Source of the DNA: Crossaster papposus
Taxonomy: Eukaryota; Echinodermata; Asteroidea; Velatida; Solasteridae
Direction: 5' to 3'
Length of the DNA stretch: 64,000 nucleotides
Assembly (NCBI GenBank): GCA_037893245.1
Contig: JBAIAA010000594.1
Location: forward strand, 248,001-312,000
The notes under the pieces were generated by a model. That model was not told where the DNA came from, did no database searches, and was given only the letters and a program-made list of their open reading frames with translations. The position numbers and the translations under genes are program-made. Shown here one piece after another: positions 12,268 to 24,100 of this stretch (positions are counted from its first letter, which is position 1; each line of letters starts with the position of its first letter).

Positions 12268-13852
12268 ACTGCGTTGTACTAGAGTTCGTGCGTTTTAGAC
12301 CGTAAATTACTGTTGTACGCAAGATCAGCCAATCAGCACATGCGAGTGTTCGTGAGGTCAACGGTGCTTGCGTTCCATCCAATCATAGAGAAAGGTCTGT
12401 TCCTTTCTCTATGCTCAGACATACCAAAACGCGGATGCCTTAACTGGTGTATTATATTTCCACCCCAGAGGGTTAACTCTCACATCAGAACCCATAAACG
12501 TGCACCGTGACCCACCCCAAACATAACGTAAAATGGGGCAACTTTGTCATGCTGGGTAACTTTGGCCACTACATGCAAAAAACAATCTTTTGTTGATGAT
12601 TTTTCTTGTATTTTTGGACATGGTTTTTATTATTTATGTAAATGATCAAAAAAGGAGTTGAAAAATAACATCAAACTGGATTTTATGTGATATTTTAGAA
12701 ATGTTTTTCCCCAAACGATCTGACCAAAGTTACCCTAACCATAAATTTCCTTTAATGAGTATAAAACGTACAATACGCTTCCGGAAACTTCTTTAACTCA
12801 TTGTGTGTAACGAGGGCAATCGTCAATTTTAGCTTTTCAGAAAATTCTGGGGTGTTTGAGGAATCAAATCGATTTTTATTTTATTTTGTGCAAACGGATT
12901 TTATTTACGGTCAAAAAATGTTTGTTGGCTCAAACCCAACTCTACTGTAAAACATAACACGGAAAATATAACATTAGTGTTTAATATGCAAAAATATATT
13001 GTAAATTGTCTGAAAATATTGACCAAGGTTTCCCATTTTACGGTACAATGTCCACCACACTGACACTGCGTGAGCAACGAGCAGTCGTTCGTGTTCCCTG
13101 CAATTGAAATGGTTTGATCCTGACAACCTGCATGTTGAAAATACCATTGAAATTCCCGCCACGTACGTATCCTATTGTACCTAGCCTTGTAACAATAGAA
13201 GCAGGGATCAGTCCTTGCAAACGCCATTGTCCATGTACATATCTGGCGTGTCGGTCACGCGACCAGCGGGGGGGAGGGTATGTCTACTAATGATTATAAT
13301 AATCATGTAGATCGTACGCCAGACCTTATTATGAATAACAATAAGCTACGGTACAGTCCCAATAGAGCTGACGGTAATTTTTTTATTCATTAGGGACAAA
13401 CACCCCCTCTGGAAGCTGGTTTATGTACCCTATACTTTGTGTAAGTGATTACTAGGCCTGTGTGTTCCCTGCATTTAAAGTGGTTTGATCCTCTCAATTA
13501 CAACCCGCATGTTGAAAATACCCCATTGAAATTCCCGCCATGTATGGTACATGTACGTATCCCATTGAACCTTTTAACAATAGAAGCGGGCCGGGCGTCA
13601 TTGTAAGCGCCATTGTACACAAGTCAGTTGCCAGCGAGAGGAGGGCGTGTATATACTAATAATTAGAATAATAATGTATATCGTATGCCAGGCCTTATTA
13701 CGAATAACAACAAGCTAAGGTACAGTGCCGACAGTTCATTGGATGGAACGCAAGCACCGCTGACCCCATGAACACTCGCAGGTGCTGATTGGCTAGGCTT
13801 GCGTACGACGGTTATTGACGGTCTAAAACGCAAGAACCCTAGTAGTACGACA
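12268..13852. mobile_element. Inverted-repeat element, about 1.6 kb, with internal duplication
   Basis: Arms of about 115 bp (12268-12382 and 13738-13852) are inverted copies sharing GCGTTTTAGACCGT, CCAATCAGCAC and GGTGCTTGCGTTCCATCCAA. Inside, two direct copies of about 275 bp (13088-13366 and 13466-13735) share TTGAAATTCCCGCCA and ACAATAGAAGC. No transposase recognised. Confidence 0.6.
12535..12760. repeat. Dispersed repeat with GGTAACTTTGG motif
   Basis: Shares order and motifs with 20630-20890: GGGTAACTTTGGCCA near the start, CCAAACGATCTGACCAAAG near the end. No coding content. Confidence 0.55.
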
Positions 13853-15002
13853 GATAGGTGATGGCACGGTGCCATTGATGATGCAAGCATGGTATTTGGT
13901 ACACAGTCATGCATGAGTGAAAGCTATTTTGGCTATAGGGCCATCGCAGATTTGTCCATTAAACAAGCAAATAAAGGCAGCCATTTTGACAATTGCTTGT
14001 TATTATATTCTACACCACACATATTTCTTAAAAGGACAAATCTGCAATTGCTCACCTTTCTCATAACATAGTTTTAGTGTGTCGGAGAAAACCAAATGGG
14101 GAGAAAACAAAATGGGAAAAAACTATCATGCCTTTTCCATTTTTTTACTTTTTTTACTATGGCTAGTGCCCAGTTATAGGTCTCATTTGCTAAGTACCCT
14201 TCACATTAATACAGACACTAAGGTTTTTTCGACTCTAAACTATACTTGGTGTTGGCCGATATTGACTACCCTTCTACTCTCGAATGAACCTTGTTAACAA
14301 AACAAATACAAAAATAAAAACAACAAACCGTGTGGTATAATTAAGACTGGTTCATGCTAACTTCATGGACATGTAATTCAAATTTGATGTCACAGCGCAT
14401 TTGTTGTGAAAAATCGCTGGAGTTGAAATGAGTTAAACTATGTGAATGTGCAGCGCGAAAACTTGTCACAAATTCACATTCGTATTTGTTAGGTAGACAA
14501 ATTCAGCTCAAAACCTCAGGATCAATAATTTCCCCTCAAATAATGTTGTACACGTAGGCCCAAACACAAAATGGCAGAACTGGGCAGATATCAAAATGAA
14601 GGTTCCCGGGTGTTGGGAAAAATAATAAAATTATCCTGACAGCACTGTTTGTTGCACTTCAAACGGACATACGTTGACGAATTACGGCTGTTTAAAGTTT
14701 GCATTTGTGGACGTTTCAAAGAGTTAAAAAAACAAAAACCTGAAGAAAAGGCCCACAAAGGTTTGAATTTTTTATTTTTGTGAAAATGAAAGATAACGTT
14801 TTTCATTAAAACCATATTTTTCCCACATATTTTATACAATATCTTCAAAACATGTGTTGTAAACATCATCATGTCAAAGATTACAGATGTGAATAAATCT
14901 GAACATTACAAAATAATTCTCCCATTTTTCTTTTAATTTTTTTTCTCTACTTAAGACTTTGCCCAGTTCTGTCTCATTTTGCCAGAGCGCCTCACAAATT
15001 AT

Positions 15003-15179
15003 CTATTGAAAGCCTTTATACTCCTGTCCCCAGAATATAGACGGTTTGCCACTTGCATCTCGTTCCCGCTTCACGCAGGAAGTAAATGAGGAAGTACAAG
15101 TTCCGATGAAGTAGTCAGCCTGGCCAAGAACCATCAAATCAACTTGAGGTGTTACTGGGTTCAAATGGTGGACCAACAC
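15003..15179 (-). CDS. POFUT1: POFUT1-B exon 8 (C-terminus and stop)
   Basis: Acceptor catgtag; stop TAG at 15003-15005. Contains PQVDLMVLGQADYFIGTC, SSFTSCVKRERD and ends SIFWGQEYKGFQ. The Asp of QVDL and the SF pair, which line the sugar-nucleotide pocket in the family, are kept. The last residues differ from the RDEF-type tail, and a dispersed repeat begins about 3 bp after the stop. Confidence 0.86.
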   Translation of the reverse strand: MLVHHLNPVTPQVDLMVLGQADYFIGTCTSSFTSCVKRERDASGKPSIFWGQEYKGFQ

Positions 15180-18100
15180 CTACATGAGCAACAAAAGGGG
15201 AACAAAATTAGTCATTTGGGAGTTGAATGAACTGCAGACCGGAGATTCAGGTTGGCGAATCGATTCTATTTCCTCGCCTTCCACCCCTGTGACCCAGGTT
15301 CGAATCCAGCCTGTGCAATATTGTGGATTGGGCTTTCAGTTTGCAAATTTTATCTTGTGAAACATTTAGTTGCGGTGCTCGCTGCTAATCAGATTTTGAA
15401 CCAACCAGCTGACCCCAGCTAGCTCGGCGGTCGAGTGGTAAGACATTTGCACTAGAAAGCAGGAGGTCGTGGGTTTAAGTCCCACCCGGGTAACGTTTTC
15501 TGATAATCTCTCAGGGACAACACCGAGTATACAGTGTTTACAAATATGTCGGTAAAGGGGGAAACCCAGTATTGAATCGAGTTTATCAACACCTGAGACA
15601 TAAAATAATTGAAATGATGATTGAACTGAACTGCTATTTCAGCACTCCACCAACAAAGCTCCAAATACATATATCTTTTGTAAAGTATTTGAATTAATAA
15701 TGCAATCAAACTGGACTTGAATCAGAAACCTCTGAAATACTACACCAGTGCTCCACCAACAGAGCCTTTTAGCTGATAGCCTTGAAATGAAGAACCTGCG
15801 CCATAAAAACTAGACTGGACTGGACTGGACTGGACTGGACCCACTACTGAACTGCTCTTTTTGTCCTTGATTTCAAGCTTACAGCTAGTCCTACCTCATG
15901 TAAGATCAAACTCTTAAATCGTAACCCGATTTGGTTTCAATCCAGACACCTATTGTTACAGTGTTCTAAGCCTTCTACCCCACACTTGCATGCTTCAAAA
16001 ATTAGGACATATACTAAGAAAACCTTGTCCGTCCCTAGCTTTATGCATTTCGTTATGTGACCTCCTACAGGTCCGACACTTCACACACAGATAGTCCACA
16101 TACATCTGATCTGTCAGACAACATTTCAGTCTCTAATAACCCATCCACTAATTAGTTAATGAGATGCTTTCCTTTTTCTGTTCTTACATGCATGATGTAT
16201 TAGTGAACCTGTACAGTGCGCAGGTCCCTAAAATCCCCCCCCCCAAATCAAACGTCAACAGATAAAGCGCACCGCCGAATAAGGCGCATGCTTGAACGCA
16301 CCCAGAAGAACACCAGGCGCCACCCGGTGTAGGTACATCGGCACAAAGGGGTCATTTTGTTGCCTTAGAACGATCCCACTATTCGAAGCAAGAATTTGCT
16401 GAGTACTTGAGTTTATCTGGCACGCAAACAATGTATGAAAACTTCAAACCAGTACAGTCACAATATCGCACGAGGTTTACGTCTGCTCTTATTCCTCCAT
16501 GCTTTGCCGATACATGTATCATAAACTGCATGCATACACATGTACATAGCACATGCAGCGATCACGTGCGTGCCCAGAGAGGGGTATCCCTAATTGCTCA
16601 ATTGCGACACCCCCTAGTCTTTTTTCCAGTCGTTGTGAGCGCTCCGCGCTGTGTAGTTCGGATGGTGACTTGCATGAAGCCGGAACGTAGATGAAAAAAC
16701 GTTTAGAAAACGGCCACATAGTACAGGCCAGCTTTTTATCGCTTTTGTGCGCGTCATGCAGCACGCGCTGCCGAGTGCTAAATCTAGTATGTACATGTAC
16801 ATGTATGTCTGTGGGTCGTTGCGTGAAATCGCGTGCGCATGCAATTGTGACAACAATTTATATCAAATTATACTTACCGCGCGCTCTGGATCTCCGGTCT
16901 GCATGCCGCGCCGGCGCGGCCGCTTAGCAGTGGCGCTACGTACTAGGATCAGAGAGAGCGGCCGCTCGTAGTCGTGCGGCAAATATTACGGGGGCGATTT
17001 TGGACCATTTCCTATTTTTAGGAAATGCATCGACACAATATCGTAAGAACTGTTATTGCGATTTTCGATTATAAGGTGGTATCGCCCAAGCATACTGTTG
17101 GAATGAAACTGAAAGCACGGTCGTGGGGGTGGGGGGGTGGGGGGGGGGGGGGGATCAACACATCGCGGCATTGTTGGAATGGAAACACGGTCACAATGTT
17201 TGGAGAGTTGAGCTAATTGGTTCACCGCATTATTGAGTAAGATTGCGGCGTTGAAAGAATTCTTCACACAAAGACCGTCACTTTGAACTCAAGCGACATC
17301 ATATACGGCGCACCGAAAGATAAGGCGCAGCGATGTTTTTGTGGTCTAGAAAGTCAGATAAGCTGCGTCTTTACCGCAGGAAATTACGGTCCGATTGAAA
17401 CTTAGGTGGATTACATTTGACAACAGATGGGGGTTCGGAGTTGGAGGAAGGATCAGGGTGTGAGAAAATGGAATGAAAAGTTGCAATCTTACTCCCAATG
17501 GCTCGAGCAGTGTCCTGAATTCCTCCAGATGTGGATGTTTGTCTGTTGCAATGAAGAGATGTTTAGCTTTGACGTCTTGAAAGACTTGCAATGTCAGTTC
17601 TCGGATGTGGGGCACGCTAGCTAGACACATGTCCTAGAAGCCAAATAAGGGGTTAAAGGTAGGATACAACATTGGTAAATGCTTGAATGATCATGAATGG
17701 GTGGATTATTTTTTTTTTGGGGGGGGGGGCTGTATTTTATAGTAAATATTGTTTAACTGACCTGTTCAAAGTTTTGCAATCATGGATGCTGAGGAAAAAA
17801 AAAAAAAAGCAACGTTCTTCGCAATTCTTTTGTTAGAAAGTACAATTTTTCGGAACAATTACGAGATATCTAGTGCAATCGTTTTGCTGAATGTCTACAA
17901 TCATTGTTTACTTTCAAATAAGTAAGATATAATTCGGTAGTAAAAATATTTGATTCTCCAAATGGTGTATCCTACCATTACAAAAATACTGTAGTAAAAT
18001 AATGGGTGTCAGACTTATACGCGTTGTTACGCTGGTTGAAAACACTTTCGGACCCAATTGCATTCAAAATACTCAAAGTTGAAAGCCCCGATTCAAGTCC

Positions 18101-21100
18101 AGGCCAGATCTGCAGTGCGATATATCTTAAATTCCCCAATTTCATGGCTCTTAGAATTCTCTAATATTATAGAATAATTTGAGTGCCAGTGTATACATTT
18201 AATTCGTGAGGTCTACGTACAAATTTGTGGCCGCTTTTACTTGTGTACCCTCGAAACCGCATGAAGGATTTTGAAGGATTGAGAAGGGTTAGGGTTAATG
18301 GGAAAAATAGGCTGGTGGCGGATAGCACATGGGGTTAGTAATAAATGATGACTGATCCATTTATTTATTTATTTATTTATTCCATTTCTTTACCCAGGGT
18401 GTGCCCAAACAGTTTGAAACTGGTTTTCATTGGGGCCCTGCATACATCATCAAATAAAATAACAGTACATATTATAAAAACAAGGATATTACAGGAATTC
18501 TAAACATTAATACTAATTCTGATTTACGAGATAGGCGAAAACCCGCCAAATAAAAAAAACTTTTAGGTGAAAAATAAGAAGGGGAAATTCCTATCCGGCT
18601 CCACATTATAGTGGCAACCAAGTTCTAACTCCGTAGATCAGCGCAATTGGCATAATATCTAACACTCAGATGGCATGTCGGAGCTCTGATTTAAATGTGC
18701 TTAATGAGTCCAATGTTCGCAATTGTTCGGGCAGATTATTCCAAATATTTGCACCACTCACAGCGAAACTTGTGGCGTAGCATTCTTTTTTGGCGAAAGG
18801 AACTTTCAGTGCCGTGTGGGTTGATTGCCTTGTTTTGCGAATTACTGTAAGTGGTTTGAAAATATTTGTCATGTACAAAGGAGTCATTTTGTTGATACTT
18901 TTGAAGACAAGAATAGCCTTTTTTGACTTGACTCTTTTTGAAAAAGGGGCCCAATTAAGACGAGCAAACATATCCTCTGAAGGGGTGAGGAAGGTACATT
19001 TAAGGATTATCCGCGCGGCTCTTTTGAGACATTTGTTTAACATATTATCGTGAGATATGTACCTTCCTCCCCACACAGTACAACAATACTCTAATGTTGG
19101 CATAACTAGACTTACAAATAGTGTGTGCAAGCTGTTCTGAGGAATACAATCACGGATTCTTCTTAGTATACCTAATTTAGACACCACATTTTTTCTTACG
19201 TATTCGACATGTGGGCCCCAACTTAATGCTTCATCAATAATTACACCCAAACATTTATAAGACTTCACATTTTCAATACGACTACCAGCAATGCATACAT
19301 TTAAATTAACATTACATATTTTCTGCCTAGTACCAATAAGCATGCATTTGGTTTTGGTGGCATTTAAAGCTAGCTTGTTTCTTCCGCACCAGTTGTGAAA
19401 ACTAGTAAGAGCTGTATTTAAGCTACTTTCTATTATATTAATGTTGGAGGAGCTACACGTTAATGTGGAGTCATCTGCATACATAAATAAGTTGCAGTTT
19501 GGGGCAATACAAAATGGAAGGTCACTAGTATAAACAATGAATAAAAGTGGACCTAGTATCGACCCCTGTGGAACACCAGTGTTTACGGACAGGACCTTTG
19601 ATATGGTGCCGCCAATATTCACAGACTGACTACGTTCACTTAGGTACGACTTAAACCAATTTATTACAGAAGATGACATGTTCATCCTTTCTAGTTTCTT
19701 TAGTAAGATTTCATGATCAACACAATCAAATGCTTTACTGAGGTCTATAAACACACTGCCTGTAACTTGTCCATTCTCCATGGCCGCAAAAACACTTGTT
19801 TGTTAAGTCATGTAGGGTGCTTTCAGTTGAGTGCAGGGGTCTAAATCCCGACTGGCAACTAGGAATCAGATTGTTTTCATCAAGATATCTATATATACCG
19901 ATGAGTGCACCCATCTTTCTAAAATCTTAGAGATAATTGGCAGTATAGAAATTGGACGATAGTTACCTGTACTACATTTATCTCCTCCCTTGTGAATTGG
20001 TGTTACTAAAGCATGTTTCCAATCTTTAGGGTATCGCTCACATCTTATAGACAGGTTACACATATGAGTTAAAGATTTAATGATATAAGGTGAAGCAATT
20101 TTAATCATTTTAACACCAATTCCATCCGGACCTGTTGCTTTCCCAACCGACATGGATGATATTTGCTTTCGAACAAACTCTTCTGTAATGTTAGGTACTA
20201 CGCAATCTTCATCAACAGAATCAAATATATAGGCGTCAGTATTGTCATCTATTTCACGTTCACGCAAAGGGTAATTTCCAGCAGTACGCTTGCCGATTGT
20301 TGAAAAGTGTTCATTTATGTATCAGCAATGTCGGCGATATTGTCAATATTTTCCCCATTTGGGGAAGTAATCGAATTTGGTACAGTTTTTTGTTTCTTAG
20401 GGAGTACCTCCTTCAGAGTTTTCCACAGCATAGAAGAGTTGCTTTTATTTTCTTCTATGGCGGATGTGTAGTAATTACTCCATCTGTTATGGTCTTGTTT
20501 AGTTCCTGAAAGGTCCCAGTCAGTGCAAAAGTACCCCACCGTAAAAGGCTCTTTCAATTCTGAATAATCCTTGGGGCCACTTTGAAATTGTCAAACGAGA
20601 GTAATAACAGATCATATACTGTATAAAAATAGGGTAACTTTGGACCTGCAGGGTAACTTTGGCCATTACGTATACCGGTACCAATAATTTGTTTTGATGG
20701 TTTTCCTTAAATTGTTTTGGTATATTTTATATATTTATTTCTTGTATTTTTTATATCTCAATGATAGTCAAGAAAGAGTTTAAAAATAATATCGATCTAG
20801 ATTTGATGTAATATTTTATATACATTTTTTACCCCCCAAACGATCTGACCAAAGTATTGCCTCAATTTTGCCAAAGTTTCTTCATTTTACGCTAACTCAC
20901 AAAAACCACACAATTTATTGGGACAACAGCAATGCTTTAGACGAAGAAGAAATTCTATTTACGAGATAAGAGAAAGAAGCAAATCTGGATTACAAAAATT
21001 GACAACATGAGTAGACTAGAGAAAATGTGTAATTTTGAATGGCAATATTTTAGTATTTTAATTCGTACTATTGATTATTTATAATTTTATTAGGCTTAGA

Positions 21101-24100
21101 TTTTTACCGTCTTTTTTTACCCTGTTGGCAGTGGTGAGGACATACATGTTTATGTTGAAAACATTTTTCTGTATTTTATTTTAAAGTATGCGCATGCGTA
21201 CAATGCTTGGCAAATGGGGGCGCCCTGTTAAATTATGCCCGGTACTCAACGTGTTAATAATAAAGGTGAGCAATAGTAGCATGAAAGCTTACCTTGGTAA
21301 CGGCTCCAACCTTTATCTCATGACACTGTGGAGATGCCATCACAGAGCCTCTCTCTTCAATATCCTTTTCACAAGCATTTACCTGTCAAAAAAAAAGCAA
21401 CAACACTTAGCTTGAAAGCAGTATTGTGACTCACCAGAAACTGCTGCCATCTTAAGCCCTGTTCGCACTGGACTTATTTTGGTAAAACTTACCGAGACGA
21501 TGGGTACTTTTCCCATTTTAAGTCCAGTGCAGACAGCCTGGGATGTTTTCCTCTCAGTTACTTTTTCTGAGTCCAGCGACTACTTTTACCGGCTAACTGC
21601 TGCCCAGGTAAACTTCCCAGGTAACTTTTCCCGAGACGATAAGTCCAGTGCGGACAGCGCGAGTCAGTAAAAGATGTTCATCCAGCCCGAGTGTGAGGTC
21701 ATGCTACACAGGGACACCACGCATGCGCTTTGCATTGTTTACTGAAGGTGCGCGCACTGCGGCATGCTGCAATGCATGTGGCAATTCCGCAAAACAATCA
21801 GGAGCGTTGTTGTTTCGGTTGAAATCATGGCAGACCTTATTATTGATCCAATCGGAAGTTTGATTGGTTTGGATTGGTAGCACGTCGTACAAAAAGAAGA
21901 ACCAGAACTAAAAAAGAGCGTGTCCACGTACGTGAGTAGTGACGTAGACAATGGCATAAATGATCGGACAAAATTGGCGCATTCGCTTCAGTACATAGGG
22001 TCAAAACGGAAAGGTCACGCAAAGCACCCTCATGAGTCATTATACTGACAGCTCGGTTACTTCTCCCGTGGTCTCGGTAAATTTGTCAAGTGTCGAAAGT
22101 CAAAGTGCAGACAGTGGTAAGATTTGACCATTTTTCATTTTACCATCGTCTCAGTAAAACCTTAGTAAAAAGTCTAGTGCGAACACGGCTCAACACTGTT
22201 GTATTTGAAAATAATTTACATACATGATGCTTAATCAAAGCTGGTGCAGGGGCCATTTGTGACCTGCTCCAATGAAGCCAGGACAAAGTTGACATTTTGT
22301 ACGTGTGTGTAGATTTTTTTAATTTTTTTTTTAAGATAATATTTTTTATTTATTAAAAAAAAAAAAAAAAGGCGGCCTTAAAAAAGGAAGCGAGCAGTGA
22401 CGCTAAACATTTTTTTTTTATTTGGCCTAATAATGAAATAAACAGCTTCGGAAAAGGGTATTATTTTTATACACAATTGTTTCACAAAATCGACAAAAAA
22501 ACACTTCTGGGTAATGGATTATGTTCTAATTTTGGGAGATTGTAGATTAATAGTTTGTGATTCAGAAAAACCCAAAACACGTTGTGCGACTATGTCTGTG
22601 GTTTAGTTGGAACAGGTCACATTTATTTGCTTCTTCTTGACAGCCGGTCCTTTACAACATATAAATAATGGCCGCTCAAATGATCGAGTTTCGACCAATC
22701 AGAAGCTATCAACTCTCCAAGGTATTTCACCTAAAGGGAGTGTACATGTACATTTGCTTTTGCTGTATTTGTTCGGAAATGGATGGATTTTGGAGGTTAG
22801 TATGGTAAAGCAACAATTTTGTTACACTGACTTGTTTCACGTTTTGGGTTTGTAGATGCTGAAAAAAATGTAGAAAACCAATCACGTCGTTGCAGTCTGG
22901 TTCCCAAACCCCACTTAAGATGAAACAAAGCAATTTATAGACAATGGGGAATTGTTATAGACAATGGGGAATTGTAATGTCAGAGAATGAGTTTTGCTCA
23001 GGTTGGCTTGTACCACTTCACAGGTGTGTAATTAATTGCAAAGAAAATGTGAAATAACCTAACATGAACAATTAGGAGCAATTTTAAAGAAAACACTAGC
23101 GTTTTTTTTCCTACACTGGTCGGCCAATTAAACAGCGTTGGAAATTGATACCAAAAATACCACTTTACTTAAAAACGCAAGCACACCAGGAGCCATGATT
23201 TTACAGAGTGCTTTAGACTGTCATTTCCTAAAAGTATTTTGTGATAGTTGGGTTAATGTTTTGTTTTTTGATGTTCGCAAATGTTGTACACTGGCGTGCA
23301 AAAGTATTTACGCACCTGTTTACAAATTAGATTTCTTGTTTTTTGTCATATAAACCAATCAATTGTTTGAATAAAATTTATACCTGTGTATTGAGTGGTT
23401 TATTTGGTCCAAATAATTGAAGTTGTATTAATTCAATTAGCGTTCATGAGTCCACAGTGGCGATTAATCTGACGTCACTTTTTTTTTCGTGCACAAAGTC
23501 TATGGGAATGTCGGTACAATCCAAGATGGCGGCGCCCATGGCCCAACACTGTAATGTTAAGGAGTTGATGCCCAGTAAAAGCCTGGCGGGCATCGATTAC
23601 AGCTTGGCACCGCCGGCCCATTGACCCCAACAGATGGCAAGGATCTGACGATCCAGGCTATACCAAATCCACTAAAGAGTTTGGAACAATTTATTATGGT
23701 TTCGAGGACTAATTTCGCGGTGCAGTTGCCTTTCCAAATCGTTCCACAAATTCTATAGCGGTTTCAGGTCAGGGCTCTTGGCCGGCCATACCATCAACTC
23801 GACGTCCCAACTGCCCCCCATTTCTCGAATAAAGTCTGGGATTGGATCGCCCAGATATTCCTGTGTTATCCTTGCAGGATGCGGCGGTGCATTATCCTAT
23901 TTTACGGTTGGAAATTCCCTCCCCCATGCCAAGCATGGATCATTCCTTTTTGCTTGTTGTTTCGCTGATTTATGAAGCGGCATTGTGTCGTCACAGAAAT
24001 TTCTGGAAACCACTCACATGCAAATTAGGCCACGCCTTGTAAGGTCTAGGGGTTCTAGTTTCCAAACTGTGATTGGGGGGCTATGTTTGACCTCGTAAAT

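Larger units (their letters stand above)
7990..15002. other. Intergenic region between POFUT1 copies B and A
   Basis: No coding region supported. It holds small MITEs, a poly-G tract, a long inverted-repeat element (12268-13852) and half of the palindromic repeat seen whole at 62288 (about 11490-11560). The promoter of copy A should lie just above 7990. Confidence 0.5.

Noticed and set aside
12901..13227. 108-codon minus-strand ORF beginning MAFARTDPC
   Set aside because: The second, direct copy of this segment does not keep the frame, so coding is unlikely.
15419..15490. Functional tRNA gene
   Set aside because: T-arm pairs but the acceptor stem does not.
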